From the NCBI GenBank assembly GCA_002336035.1, contig DDED01000160.1, positions 23,187 to 87,186 on the forward strand: a stretch of 64,000 nt of DNA, read 5' to 3'. Below the pieces are notes generated by a model that saw only the letters and a program-made list of their open reading frames with translations, ran no database searches and was not told the origin of the DNA. Positions 16,354 to 25,466 of the stretch are shown one piece after another (positions within the stretch are counted from its first letter, which is position 1; every line of letters starts with the position of its first letter). The translations under genes were made by a program, and so were the position numbers. The stretch is from Cellvibrionales bacterium UBA1963. GTDB taxonomy: Bacteria > Pseudomonadota > Gammaproteobacteria > Pseudomonadales > UBA7434.

Positions 16354-17235
16354 ATGACGAATAAATACACTACCCACTTAATACTTTTGAGCTGCCTGAC
16401 TTTATTGACGACAGCGCTACCGAGCTACGCGCAAGAAAATATAACGTGCAATAAATATGGCCATTTTGATCTATACATCGATGTTGATCCTCCGGGTGCG
16501 GACAGTGCTTTGTTATTGATTGATAATAGTGATGATTTTCCAGTTGAAGAGGGCACTGGTAGAACGATTGTGCCGGCCGATTTTGGAGATTTTGCTGGCG
16601 GCCCACATAAAACTGACGATCCTGGTTGGGTTATTAAGGGCGGTGATTTACTTGGCGGAGAGGTGTTATGGTTCCGCGCACTTGGATCGCTTCGCTTTTG
16701 GAGTAAAGATGAGCAACGCTGGCTAAATGACGCACCCAACGGCGAGAGAGTCCGTTATTTTGGTGCGATACCGCCGGATGTCATGATTAATGGCAGCGAT
16801 GAAGACAAGGATTTTTTCGAAGAGGGCACCATTTGGTCAGGTGCGGGCATTCAAGGTCCACTAGAGGCTCCTATAGAAGAGGCTGTGGATGTGTCCCCCA
16901 CGTATGACGCCGTCCATGCACATCTTGATTTTTGCCTTGAGGGGAAAACCGCTTCAGGAGAAATGGGAGATTGTTCTATTGATGGCATCGGACACACGGG
17001 CGATCCCACAGTCGGAGCTTATTTAATTGAGATACAATTATTTTCTCACGCGGTACACAGTAATGGGCAACAACAAAAATACATTGACTCACCACCGGTG
17101 AAGGTCCTTTTAAATAATGGTTTAATTGCTAATGAATGTGTTGATGCCATTTCTGCTTTAACGACATATCCAAAGGTCTTTGATAATTCACCAGCCTTGC
17201 CGGCGGCAGGCATTTTAATTATGACAGGGCCTTAG
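16354..17235 (+). CDS. Secreted protein, third VHxH paralogue with shortened C-terminus
   Basis: Predicted exported protein of 293 residues starting one base after the receptor stop, so almost certainly cotranscribed with it. The signal peptide ends near SYAQE. It shares the core with the two upstream paralogues: PADFGDFAGGPHKTDDPGW, RALGSLRFWS with a following WLND, VHAHLDFCLE (His188, His190), TVGAYLIEIQLF and SPPVKVLLNNGL. It has an insert of about 45 residues rich in Asp and Glu before the VHAH motif and four Cys after the signal peptide. The C-terminus stops at LPAAGILIMTGP, where a PEP-CTERM tail would continue for roughly 15 more residues with a basic end, so it may be secreted without surface anchoring. 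Confidence 0.65.
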   Translation: MTNKYTTHLILLSCLTLLTTALPSYAQENITCNKYGHFDLYIDVDPPGADSALLLIDNSDDFPVEEGTGRTIVPADFGDFAGGPHKTDDPGWVIKGGDLLGGEVLWFRALGSLRFWSKDEQRWLNDAPNGERVRYFGAIPPDVMINGSDEDKDFFEEGTIWSGAGIQGPLEAPIEEAVDVSPTYDAVHAHLDFCLEGKTASGEMGDCSIDGIGHTGDPTVGAYLIEIQLFSHAVHSNGQQQKYIDSPPVKVLLNNGLIANECVDAISALTTYPKVFDNSPALPAAGILIMTGP

Positions 17236-17259
17236 CATTAATTAGGTGATCTTGATTCT

Positions 17260-18231
17260 ATGCGCATTTTTCTTGCTCCAATGGAAGGTGTTATCGATCA
17301 CCACTTCCGCACCCTCTACAGCGCCATCGGCGGGGTTGATATCTGTGTCAGTGAATTTATACGCGTCAATGATATTGCCGTCACTAAAAAAGTGTTCCTT
17401 CGTGACTGCCCTGAATTACAGTTCACTTCATTTCATCAACAGCGCTTAAGTGCTACCCCTAGCGGAACACCATTGCGGGTTCAGTTATTAGGCAGTAACC
17501 CCGAGACAATTGCGGCCAGCGCGGCTATCGCCATAAGCTTAGGGGCTTCGGCGATTGATTTAAATTTTGGCTGCCCCGCCAAAACGGTGAATAAAAGTCG
17601 TGGCGGTGCGGTGCTGTTAAAAGAACCGCAACTGGTGGGTGAGATTGTTCGACAAGTGCGTGCGGCCGTCCCCAGTGAGCGACCGGTCACGGCAAAAATC
17701 CGCTTGGGTTTTGAAGACCGCAGCCTTTATATGGATAACGCCTTGGCGATTGCTGACGGCGGTGCAACGGAACTTTGCGTGCATGCCCGTTCACGGGCCG
17801 ACGGCTATCACCCGCCGGCCTATTGGTCTTATATTAAACGAATTGTTGAAGCGGTTTCGTTACCCGTGATTGCCAATGGTGAGGTGTGGTCGGTCGACGA
17901 TTGGCGGCGTTGTCGAGAACAAACCGGTTGCGAGGATGTAATGCTAGGTCGCGGTTTAATTGCTTGCCCTGATTTAGCTTTACAAATAAAGGCGGCGGCG
18001 GCGGGGCAAGCGTATCAAGTGTTGGGTTGGTCGGCGGTAATGCGATTGCTTAACCAGTTTTATTATGACACTAAGACGGCTTATCCCCGTCGATGTTTAG
18101 GCAATCGGGTGAAGCAGTGGTTGTTTTATTTACAGATGCATTACCCTGAAGCCAAAGATTTATTTGAACAGATTAAACGATACCGACAACCGCATGAATT
18201 TGAATTGGTGTTGGGCTTGCCTCAGGGCTAG
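17260..18231 (+). CDS. dusC: tRNA-dihydrouridine(16) synthase
   Basis: FMN-dependent reductase that makes dihydrouridine in the tRNA D-loop. The opening MRIFLAPMEGVIDHHFR is the DusC form of the family. NFGCPAKTVNKSRGGA carries the catalytic Cys, and KIRLGF, CVHARSRADGY, VIANGEVWS and MLGRGLIACPDLA complete the TIM-barrel FMN site. The length of 323 residues fits. DusB is also encoded in this window, so the two paralogues are both present. It follows the zinc-type cluster on the same strand by 24 bases but is a housekeeping gene and is probably unrelated to it. Confidence 0.92.
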   Translation: MRIFLAPMEGVIDHHFRTLYSAIGGVDICVSEFIRVNDIAVTKKVFLRDCPELQFTSFHQQRLSATPSGTPLRVQLLGSNPETIAASAAIAISLGASAIDLNFGCPAKTVNKSRGGAVLLKEPQLVGEIVRQVRAAVPSERPVTAKIRLGFEDRSLYMDNALAIADGGATELCVHARSRADGYHPPAYWSYIKRIVEAVSLPVIANGEVWSVDDWRRCREQTGCEDVMLGRGLIACPDLALQIKAAAAGQAYQVLGWSAVMRLLNQFYYDTKTAYPRRCLGNRVKQWLFYLQMHYPEAKDLFEQIKRYRQPHEFELVLGLPQG

Positions 18232-18255
18232 GCTGCCGTTGCATAATGCCATTGA

Positions 18256-18699
18256 CTAAATAATTTTCACCCAACTTTTTTCTTCGATCCTGCGTTGTAT
18301 TTTCCAGATGCCATCTATGTTCACATAGTCATCTAAATACCATAAACCGCACATCATGAGCTTATTACTTTCACCTTCCATTGCGGTCTCCATTGGGTTA
18401 AAACACATAATGCGACCGCTTGCTTCAGTAATATTAGTATCAGTGGTTAGGTTAATTTGAAGGTTAGCGTTGAGATGTTGATGGGTAGGAAACGCATCCG
18501 TTAATGCTCTGGTTAAGAAGTCAATGGTTTCAGTTAGGTTGCCTTTTTCACCGCCAAGGGCCGTGTAGTCTATATAGGCGTCATCGGTAAACACTTCATT
18601 TAATTGATCAAAAGCTTTAGCGTCAATGAGCTCAGCGTAGCGATACAATAAATCTTGAATTTCAAGTTTGGCAGAGATTTGTTCGAGGGTATAAGCCAT
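18256..18699 (-). CDS. SnoaL-like (NTF2-fold) domain protein
   Basis: Small cone-shaped alpha+beta barrel protein of 147 residues. The N-terminal IQDLLYRYAELIDAKAFDQLNEVFTDDA is the usual start of the SnoaL-like/nuclear transport factor 2 superfamily, whose members include isomerases, dehydratases and non-catalytic ligand binders. A WYLDDYVNIDGIWKIQRRI end is typical. The function cannot be assigned. The gene is convergent with dusC and stands alone. Two further proteins of this fold occur in the window, at 34448-35002 and 40332-40874, with little obvious sequence identity to this one. Confidence 0.75.
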   Translation of the reverse strand: MAYTLEQISAKLEIQDLLYRYAELIDAKAFDQLNEVFTDDAYIDYTALGGEKGNLTETIDFLTRALTDAFPTHQHLNANLQINLTTDTNITEASGRIMCFNPMETAMEGESNKLMMCGLWYLDDYVNIDGIWKIQRRIEEKSWVKII

Positions 18700-18815
18700 G
18701 AGTGGATTGTCCTTTTTGTCAGCCCAGAGAAAAAGCTGGCAAGCCAGCTATAAAAACTCACAATAAGAATACAATATTACATCGGAATGTAAGTTAGCGA
18801 TAAGTTAATGATCGA

Positions 18816-19589
18816 CTAACTCTCAACAAAGGCACGTTCAATCACATAATGGCCCTGGTTGCCGCTGCGAACCTCGTTAAAACCTCGCTCGTCCAATATG
18901 GCCGTCATGTCCTTGAGCATACTTGGGCTGCCACAAAGCATGAATCGATCGTCTTCTAAGTTAGGTTTTGGCAGGCCAAGGTCATGAAATAATTTCCCGC
19001 TGGTCATTAGATCCGTTAAGCGGCCATTGTTTTTATAGTCTTCGCGGGTAACGGTCGGGTAGTAAAGAAGTTTTTCGCGAACCATATCACCGAAATATTC
19101 ATGTTGGGGCAGTTCATTCTCAATATAATCGCTGTAGGCAAGCTCTGAGACTTCTCTAACGCCGTGCGCAAGGATAATCTTATCAAACTGTTCGTACACT
19201 TCGTAGTCTTTGATAATACTCATAAATGGAGCTAAGCCGGTACCGGTGCCAAGTAGGTATAAGTTTTTTCCAGGGAGCATTTCATCGGTGACCAACGTAC
19301 CAAGCGGTTTTTTTCCGATCAAAACTTCGTCGCCAATTTTTAAGTGCTGCAATTTCGACGTCAATGGGCCATCTGGCACCTTGATACTAAAGAATTCTAA
19401 CTCGTCTTCATAATTTGCACTGGCGATACTGTAAGCACGTAAGAGTGGTTTACCTTCATGTTCAAGGCCAACCATCACAAAGTGACCGTTTTTAAAGCGA
19501 AAGCCGGCATCCCGTGTCGTTTTAAAACTGAATAGACTGTTGTTCCAGTGGTGGACGCTGGTCACGGTTTCTGTCATTAACTTAGCCAT
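18816..19589 (-). CDS. fpr: Ferredoxin/flavodoxin-NADP+ reductase
   Basis: FAD enzyme that exchanges electrons between NADPH and ferredoxin or flavodoxin, used for iron-sulfur repair and oxidative stress. The RAYSIAS FAD-binding motif, the GKKPLGTL segment, the GTGTGLAPF NADP motif and MLCGSPSMLKD are all present. The C-terminus YVIERAFVES extends beyond the aromatic residue, as in the Pseudomonas/Azotobacter subclass I enzymes. At 257 residues the length is typical. A GAGGAAAAG ribosome site precedes the start. It diverges from a LysR regulator, an arrangement known from fpr-finR in pseudomonads. Confidence 0.93.
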   Translation of the reverse strand: MAKLMTETVTSVHHWNNSLFSFKTTRDAGFRFKNGHFVMVGLEHEGKPLLRAYSIASANYEDELEFFSIKVPDGPLTSKLQHLKIGDEVLIGKKPLGTLVTDEMLPGKNLYLLGTGTGLAPFMSIIKDYEVYEQFDKIILAHGVREVSELAYSDYIENELPQHEYFGDMVREKLLYYPTVTREDYKNNGRLTDLMTSGKLFHDLGLPKPNLEDDRFMLCGSPSMLKDMTAILDERGFNEVRSGNQGHYVIERAFVES

Positions 19590-19834
19590 TACTTTTCCTC
19601 AAACAAACAAAATCATCAACCCTAAATCAGAGAAGTGCACTATATAAGACCAGGATCGATAGGTATAGCGGGATATAAAGATATAATATATTTGTATTTC
19701 CGATATAATAACTGCCTGGCGAAACTGTTTTCAGCCAATTTAAATGATAACCAGTATCATTAAGCAGGTCAACACGGCAGGTAGTCACCCTACGGAGCTG
19801 TCATTTATGGGGTTTACAACAAAGGCATGAAATA
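19590..19834. promoter_or_regulatory. Divergent control region between fpr and its LysR regulator
   Basis: Shared 245-base region. It is AT-rich in the middle and contains three copies of GATATAA (19672-19678, 19680-19686, 19702-19708). These could form part of a LysR-type binding site, but no clear T-N11-A palindrome was identified. AAAGG lies nine bases before the LysR ATG. Confidence 0.4.
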
Positions 19835-20728
19835 ATGAAATTTACTTTGCGGCAATTACAGGTCTTTTTAGCGACAGCACGTTATCAAAATATTAGCCGG
19901 GCAGCTGAGAGCTTATCTATGTCACAGTCTGCGGCCAGCGGTGCGCTCAGAGACTTAGAGCAGCGCTACAATGCTCAGTTATTTGATCGTGTTGGCAAGC
20001 GGCTTCGTTTGAATATGTTGGGTCAATCTGTTCGGCCATTGGCAGAGGCGTTAATTTCGGGCGCAGAAGATGTTGATGTAATGTTGCAGCAGCAAATGCC
20101 AGCCGGCAGACTTCGGGTGGGTGCCACGCTCACGATAGGCAATTACATAGCGATTCCTATTATTGCAAATTTCAAGAACGACTACCCAGAAGTCAGTGTT
20201 CGCTTGCACGTGGCTAATACAGCCAACATTGCCAAGCAAGTATTAGATTTCAATTTGGATGTGGGCCTTATTGAAGGTGAGTATTCACACACTGATTTAT
20301 CAGTTGAGCCATGGTGCAAAGACGAGCTGATTATTTTTTGCTCGCCTGAACATCCCTATGCGTCTAAAAAAAATCTAACCGATGAAGACTTAACTCAGGC
20401 GCAATGGATACTGCGCGAGCAGGGGTCAGGCACGCGTCAGACCTTTGATCGGGCGATGCACGGTTTGATTAATGAGGTCGATGTGCATTTAGAATTTGAA
20501 CATACCGAAGCCATTAAACGGGCAGTAGAAGCAGGACTGGGTTTGGGCTGTTTGTCCATCATTCCTTTAGCGGATGCGTTTAAGCGAGGCAGCTTGGTCC
20601 CTTTAACGGTACGACATCGCGATATGACGAGGCAGTTTTATTTTGTCACTCATAATAAAAAGTTTCCATCCAGGGGGCTTCAATCGTGGCTTGATTGCTG
20701 TCGAGCCACGCACCCCGAGGTGGTTTAG
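19835..20728 (+). CDS. finR: LysR-family regulator, FinR-like
   Basis: Transcription factor that probably activates fpr under oxidative stress. The N-terminal helix-turn-helix reads FTLRQLQVFLATARYQNISRAAESLSMSQSAASGALRDLE, followed by the LysR linker helix and an effector-binding domain of the CysB/YeiE type with LRVGATLTIGNYIAIPII. The C-terminal half keeps LREQGSGTRQTFD and AVEAGLGLGCLS. The length of 297 residues is standard. It is divergent from fpr and its stop overlaps the end of the convergent transporter gene by four bases. The FinR name depends on the position next to fpr and is an inference. Confidence 0.85.
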   Translation: MKFTLRQLQVFLATARYQNISRAAESLSMSQSAASGALRDLEQRYNAQLFDRVGKRLRLNMLGQSVRPLAEALISGAEDVDVMLQQQMPAGRLRVGATLTIGNYIAIPIIANFKNDYPEVSVRLHVANTANIAKQVLDFNLDVGLIEGEYSHTDLSVEPWCKDELIIFCSPEHPYASKKNLTDEDLTQAQWILREQGSGTRQTFDRAMHGLINEVDVHLEFEHTEAIKRAVEAGLGLGCLSIIPLADAFKRGSLVPLTVRHRDMTRQFYFVTHNKKFPSRGLQSWLDCCRATHPEVV

Positions 20729-22059
20729 TAACCTAGGCTGGTCTTAACGCTGTGATAAAAAATCACTAGCACGCCGGCGGGGGCAATAAAGCGTAAACTA
20801 ATAAACCAAAGATTAAACAGGCCGCTCGACAGTGTATTGACTTCTTTACGAACCCTTGTATAGCCTAACTTCCAACCCACGAATAGCGCAATTAGCAGGC
20901 CGCCGAGAGGCAGCATAATATTGGCAGTTAAAAAGTCCAAGGTATCGAAAACCGTATTGGAATAAATGCTTGCAATGCCACCAAGCCAGCACAAGACGCT
21001 TAAGCCGACCGTGGCCATTAGACGTGAACTTCCGAGCTTTTCTAGCCAAGCGATGCCTGGCTCGATAAGTGAAATAGAGGAGCTTAACGCAGCGATCGCT
21101 ACCAGCACAAAAAAGCCAGTGCCAAAAAAAGCGCCACCCCACATACCGGAAAAAGCAATAGGTAATGTCTCGAATAGCAAACCTGGGCCAGATCCTGGTG
21201 CCAAGCCACTGGCAAATACCAGCGGAAAAATAGCCATGCCAGCAATTAATGCAATGAGAGTATCAAGCCCAGCAACGACCACAACTGCACTTGAGATAGA
21301 CTGATCGGCTGACATGTAAGAGCCATACACCATGACCGTTCCCATGCCGAGGCTCAGGGTAAAAAATGCGTGGCCCATAGCGACTAATACAGATTGCCCC
21401 GTAAGCTTGCTAAAGTCGGCTGCGAACATAAAATCTAAACCTTGTTGGAACTCGCCATTTTTGAAGGCGTACCATAGCAACAGTAATAGCAAGGCAAATA
21501 AGATAGGCATCAAAATATTGACGGCATTACCAATGCCTCTGGTCACGCCAAGTCCTACGATGGTTGCTGTGGCAGTAATGAATACGGTGTGCCACAGTAG
21601 TTGGCGGCCACTATTTTGGGCCAAGTCACCAAAACCCGCTGCGATTGTTTGTGCGTCTTGACCAATATAGGAAGAGCGGGCGCTTTGAAAAACGTATTCG
21701 AGTGACCAGCCTGCAACCACGCTGTAATACATTAAGATCATGATGCCAGCGGCAACCCCCATCAGGCCAATAAACGCCCAGAGCTTACTTGCGCCTGCGA
21801 CACGAGCCTGCGATAACATTGAGTGAACTGGATTGGCACGACCTTTTCGGCCAAGTAAGACCTCGGCCATCATAATAGGTACGCCAAGCATCATAATGCA
21901 AAACAAGTACATTAACACGAAGGCGCCGCCGCCATTTTCACCCGCAATATAGGGAAACTTCCAAATATTCCCCAGCCCAACGGCAGCACCAGTAGTGGCT
22001 AAAATATATGTCCAGCGGTGAGTCCAAACAGGGTAATTTACAGGTTGTTGGGTAGACAT
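20725..22059 (-). CDS. Sodium-dependent transporter, NSS (SNF) family
   Basis: Sodium-coupled symporter of the LeuT fold, usually for amino acids in bacteria. The diagnostic first helix GAAVGLGNIWKFPYIAGENGGGAF carries the unwound substrate and Na+ site. About 11 hydrophobic segments are seen in 444 residues, as in bacterial members such as Tyt1 and MhsT that lack the twelfth helix. FTLSLGMGTVMVYGSYM is the typical sixth-helix region, and ALSSSISLIEPGIAWL the eighth. The substrate cannot be predicted. It stands alone; the terminator at 22107-22142 lies between it and the nitronate monooxygenase gene. Confidence 0.9.
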   Translation of the reverse strand: MSTQQPVNYPVWTHRWTYILATTGAAVGLGNIWKFPYIAGENGGGAFVLMYLFCIMMLGVPIMMAEVLLGRKGRANPVHSMLSQARVAGASKLWAFIGLMGVAAGIMILMYYSVVAGWSLEYVFQSARSSYIGQDAQTIAAGFGDLAQNSGRQLLWHTVFITATATIVGLGVTRGIGNAVNILMPILFALLLLLLWYAFKNGEFQQGLDFMFAADFSKLTGQSVLVAMGHAFFTLSLGMGTVMVYGSYMSADQSISSAVVVVAGLDTLIALIAGMAIFPLVFASGLAPGSGPGLLFETLPIAFSGMWGGAFFGTGFFVLVAIAALSSSISLIEPGIAWLEKLGSSRLMATVGLSVLCWLGGIASIYSNTVFDTLDFLTANIMLPLGGLLIALFVGWKLGYTRVRKEVNTLSSGLFNLWFISLRFIAPAGVLVIFYHSVKTSLGY

Positions 22060-22106
22060 AAATAACCTTTGTATCGTTTTGTCGTAATCATTCGATCCAA
22101 GATATA

Positions 22107-22142
22107 AAAACGAGCTGACGTTTCACAACGTCAACTCGTTTT
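22107..22142 (-). terminator. Rho-independent terminator downstream of the nitronate monooxygenase gene
   Basis: AAAACGAG-C-TGACGTT and AACGTCA-A-CTCGTTTT pair around a TCAC loop with one internal mismatch. Read on the minus strand the stem is followed by TTTTTATA, so it fits termination of the gene that ends at 22205 and isolates it from the transporter. Confidence 0.8.
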
Positions 22143-22204
22143 ATTATGCACTAAAAAGCCCTTCTCAACGAACCCGTTAGCGCCCTTACTTAAAGGCTCG
22201 CCCT

Positions 22205-23329
22205 CTAATCGGTAGGGTTAATCGCTGTAATATGGTCGAGTGCTTCGCTGTACTCAGTAATCAGTCGCATCATTATCTCGCGGCAGGATTCAACTTGATT
22301 GATTTGTCCTACAACTTGACCGACTGGGTTGAATGCGACCTTTTGCGTCTCACCACTGCCGGCATAGCGATGGGTTCGGCGGGTGGCATCAAACGTTAAA
22401 TAGCCTTGTAAGGGCATGGGCAAGGGTTCGGGTGTGTCTGGCTTGTCCCATGCTTCCGTCCATTCGTTTTTAAGCATCCTAGCTGTTTTGCCTGTAAACG
22501 AGCGTGAGCGAATGGTGTCTTCAGAGCTGGCGTTCATATACGACTCGCGCTGTGCGGGTTCAGCCGCTGCTTCGGTAGCATTGAGCCACATTGAGCCCAG
22601 CCAAACACCTTCAACACCCATACTCATAGCCGCTAACATTTGGCGGCCGTTAGCGATGCCACCTGCAGCCAATACGGGTAAGGGGGCGATCGCGTCGACC
22701 ATTTGTGGCCAAAGCACCATTGAGGTGACCTCACCGGCATGGCCGCCACCCTCAGAGCCCTGACAAATAACGAAGTCGAGGCCAGCTTTTTTATGATTAA
22801 TACCATGTTTTAGTCGGCCAGCGAGAGCACCGATTAAACGGCCTGATTGGTGGACTTGATCAACAATATTAGCAGGCGGTGTGCCAAGCGCATTGACGAT
22901 CATACGGCATTTATCTCGGGTTAAAGCTTCATCGACGAGTAATTGAGCTTGAGCTTCAGAGAAACTTAAAGTGACTTCGTCGTCGCCTTCCGGCCAAGCA
23001 GGAACATTATGGTCTTGCAATAGGCCTTCAGCAAATTCGCGATGCTGTTCTGGAATGGCAGCTTGGAGCATTTCAACCAACTTTTCTGGGTCTGTTTCAC
23101 CCTGGCCCTCGTATTTTTGTGGGATTGCGGTGTCGACACCGTAAATGTGATCACCAATATGTTCATCAATCCAGTCGAGCTCTTCTTTTAATTGTTTGGG
23201 AGAAAATCCTACCGCTCCTAATACGCCGATACCGCCGGCTTTAGATACGGCGACAACGACATCACGGCAGTGGGTGAAAGCGAAAATAGGTAATTCAACA
23301 CCTAATTTTTTACATAAATCAGTTTGCAT
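22205..23329 (-). CDS. Nitronate monooxygenase family protein
   Basis: FMN-dependent TIM-barrel enzyme of the 2-nitropropane dioxygenase/nitronate monooxygenase family, which oxidises propionate 3-nitronate and related toxic nitronates. The N-terminus MQTDLCKKLGVELPIFAF, the AVSKAGGIGVLGAVG block, CQGSEGGGHAGEV and PVLAAGGIANGRQMLAA are family features. The start at 23329 has a GGAG site upstream; the frame extends a further 93 bases but that part has no family similarity. The length is 374 residues. Substrate and physiological role are not known for most homologues. It is divergent from typA. Confidence 0.85.
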   Translation of the reverse strand: MQTDLCKKLGVELPIFAFTHCRDVVVAVSKAGGIGVLGAVGFSPKQLKEELDWIDEHIGDHIYGVDTAIPQKYEGQGETDPEKLVEMLQAAIPEQHREFAEGLLQDHNVPAWPEGDDEVTLSFSEAQAQLLVDEALTRDKCRMIVNALGTPPANIVDQVHQSGRLIGALAGRLKHGINHKKAGLDFVICQGSEGGGHAGEVTSMVLWPQMVDAIAPLPVLAAGGIANGRQMLAAMSMGVEGVWLGSMWLNATEAAAEPAQRESYMNASSEDTIRSRSFTGKTARMLKNEWTEAWDKPDTPEPLPMPLQGYLTFDATRRTHRYAGSGETQKVAFNPVGQVVGQINQVESCREIMMRLITEYSEALDHITAINPTD

Positions 23330-23540
23330 GGGTTTCTCCAGAAAGCAGTCTTTAACAATGACGTCTAAGGTACTGATGATTGCACTGTTTGCCAATAGCC
23401 TTAAGCGCTTTGTGCTTAACAAAAGGCATCAAATCGACACCTTTAATGGTCAAAAAGGCGATATAGGGTTTAAAAACCGCAAATTTAACGGGTTTAGTTA
23501 ATGGATACGGGAATAATACCGAGCGATAGGCAAGATCGGC

Positions 23541-23568
23541 TTTAATGCGCCGGTGGCTTGTGTATAAT
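23541..23568 (+). promoter_or_regulatory. Probable sigma-70 promoter of typA
   Basis: A perfect TATAAT (23563-23568) has TTTAAT (23541-23546) 16 bases upstream, and lies 55 bases before the GTG start of typA. It is the clearest -10 hexamer in the window. The -35 match is weak. Confidence 0.5.
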
Positions 23569-23623
23569 CGCGCCGCTTACCGCGCACCATCATGGCTTAT
23601 GCCACTTTAGGAGTATCACCACC

Positions 23624-25459
23624 GTGACTGAACAAATGAACACGAAGCAGCTACGAAATATCGCCATCATTGCCCATGTTGATCATGGCAAAACGACATT
23701 GGTTGATAAGCTGTTAGAGCAATCAGGGACGCTAGATCGCCGTGATCAAGGGACCGAAAGGATCATGGACTCAAATGATCAAGAAAAAGAGCGTGGAATT
23801 ACGATCTTAGCGAAAAATACCGCGATTAACTGGCGAAATCATCACATTAATATTGTTGATACGCCAGGTCACGCCGACTTTGGTGGTGAAGTTGAGCGGG
23901 TATTGTCGATGGTGGATTCAGTTTTGCTGCTGGTCGATGCGGTTGATGGCCCGATGCCACAAACCCGATTCGTGACTCAAAAAGCGTTTGCGCGTGGCTT
24001 AAATCCAATTGTTGTTATTAATAAGATCGACCGACCTGGCGCTAGGCCCGATTGGGTCATGGATCAAGTGTTCGATTTATTTGATCGTCTTGGTGCAACA
24101 GACGAACAGTTAGACTTTCCAGTAGTTTATGCCTCGGCATTGAACGGCATAGCGGGATTAGATGAAAATGCAATGGGCGAAGACATGAACCCATTATTAG
24201 AATTAATACTTGAGCATGTCCAACCCCCGCAGGTCGATGCTGAAGGTGACTTTCAAATGCAAATCAGTGCATTGGATTATTCAAGCTATGTTGGCGTCAT
24301 TGGCGTTGGTCGAGTTACTCGCGGCACGATTAAGCGCAATACACAGGTTACTATTGTTGACGGTGAAAATAAAACCAGGGCAGGTAGGGTGCTCGATATT
24401 TTAGGTAATATGGGCGTTGAGCGCGTTCCCGTAGATGAAGCGACGGCAGGCGATATTATTTGTATCACTGGTATTGATGGCCTAAATATTTCAGACACGT
24501 TATGTTCGCCCGATGCCGTTGAAGCACTTCCGCAACTCACTGTTGATGAGCCAACCGTATCGATGACTTTTCAGGTGAATGATTCACCCTTTGCTGGGTT
24601 AGAAGGTAAGTTTGTTACCAGTCGAAACATCAAAGAACGACTTGATCGAGAGTTGTTGCACAATGTGGCACTGAGGGTTGAGCAAGGCGACAGCGCCGAT
24701 AAGTTTGTGGTTTCGGGTCGAGGTGAATTGCATTTGTCAGTATTAATCGAAACGATGCGCCGTGAAGGATTTGAGCTTAGCGTCGGTCGACCCGAAGTGG
24801 TTCAGCGAACAGTTGATGGTGTGATAGAAGAGCCGTTTGAATCGGTGGTCGTCGATTGTGAGGAGCAACATCAAGGCTCAGTGATGGAAGCGTTAGGTAC
24901 TCGGAAAGGCGACCTAAAAAACATGGTGCCTGATGGAAAAGGACGAGTAAGGTTGGATTATATCATCCCGGCTCGCGGTTTAATTGGTTTTCGTTCTGAA
25001 TTTTTAACCATGACATCCGGTTCGGGTATTCTTACCTCTATTTTTGATCACTATGGTCAGGTAAAAGTGGGTGAGGTTCAATCGCGCAGCAACGGCGTGT
25101 TAATAAGTAATGTAAAAGGCAAGACGCTTGCTTATGCATTGTTTAACTTACAGGGCCGTGGCCGCCTAATGATTGACGCTAATTTAGATGTATATGAAGG
25201 TCAGGTTATGGGTATTCATAGTCGCGGTAATGACTTAACAGTTAACCCCACTAAGGCGAAACAATTAACCAATGTTCGCGCATCAGGTACTGATGAGGCG
25301 ACCGTGCTGTCGCCGCCGATTCGATATACTCTTGAACAAGCGTTGGAATTTATTGAAGACGATGAGTTGGTGGAAGTAACGCCAGAAAGTATTCGGATTC
25401 GTAAAAAGTTATTACTTGAGCACGAGCGAAAACGTGCCGCACGACCTGCAAAAGCGTAA
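23624..25459 (+). CDS. typA: Ribosome-associated translational GTPase TypA/BipA
   Basis: Translational GTPase that helps 50S subunit assembly and stress or cold growth. G-domain motifs: [10 protein letters not shown] (P-loop), [29 protein letters not shown]. They are followed by EF-Tu-like domain II, the EF-G-like domains III and V ([15 protein letters not shown]) and the BipA-specific C-terminus ([19 protein letters not shown] region, here [17 protein letters not shown]). The GTG start is chosen because GGAG lies ten bases upstream; it gives 611 residues, close to the E. coli 607. It is followed 7 bases later by dtd, probably in the same transcript. Confidence 0.95.
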   Translation: MTEQMNTKQLRNIAIIAHVDHGKTTLVDKLLEQSGTLDRRDQGTERIMDSNDQEKERGITILAKNTAINWRNHHINIVDTPGHADFGGEVERVLSMVDSVLLLVDAVDGPMPQTRFVTQKAFARGLNPIVVINKIDRPGARPDWVMDQVFDLFDRLGATDEQLDFPVVYASALNGIAGLDENAMGEDMNPLLELILEHVQPPQVDAEGDFQMQISALDYSSYVGVIGVGRVTRGTIKRNTQVTIVDGENKTRAGRVLDILGNMGVERVPVDEATAGDIICITGIDGLNISDTLCSPDAVEALPQLTVDEPTVSMTFQVNDSPFAGLEGKFVTSRNIKERLDRELLHNVALRVEQGDSADKFVVSGRGELHLSVLIETMRREGFELSVGRPEVVQRTVDGVIEEPFESVVVDCEEQHQGSVMEALGTRKGDLKNMVPDGKGRVRLDYIIPARGLIGFRSEFLTMTSGSGILTSIFDHYGQVKVGEVQSRSNGVLISNVKGKTLAYALFNLQGRGRLMIDANLDVYEGQVMGIHSRGNDLTVNPTKAKQLTNVRASGTDEATVLSPPIRYTLEQALEFIEDDELVEVTPESIRIRKKLLLEHERKRAARPAKA

Positions 25460-25466
25460 TGGTTAC

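Noticed and set aside
23330..23422. 31-residue N-terminal extension of the nitronate monooxygenase
   Set aside because: ATG at 23329 has a GGAG ribosome site and begins the family similarity; the extension shows none.
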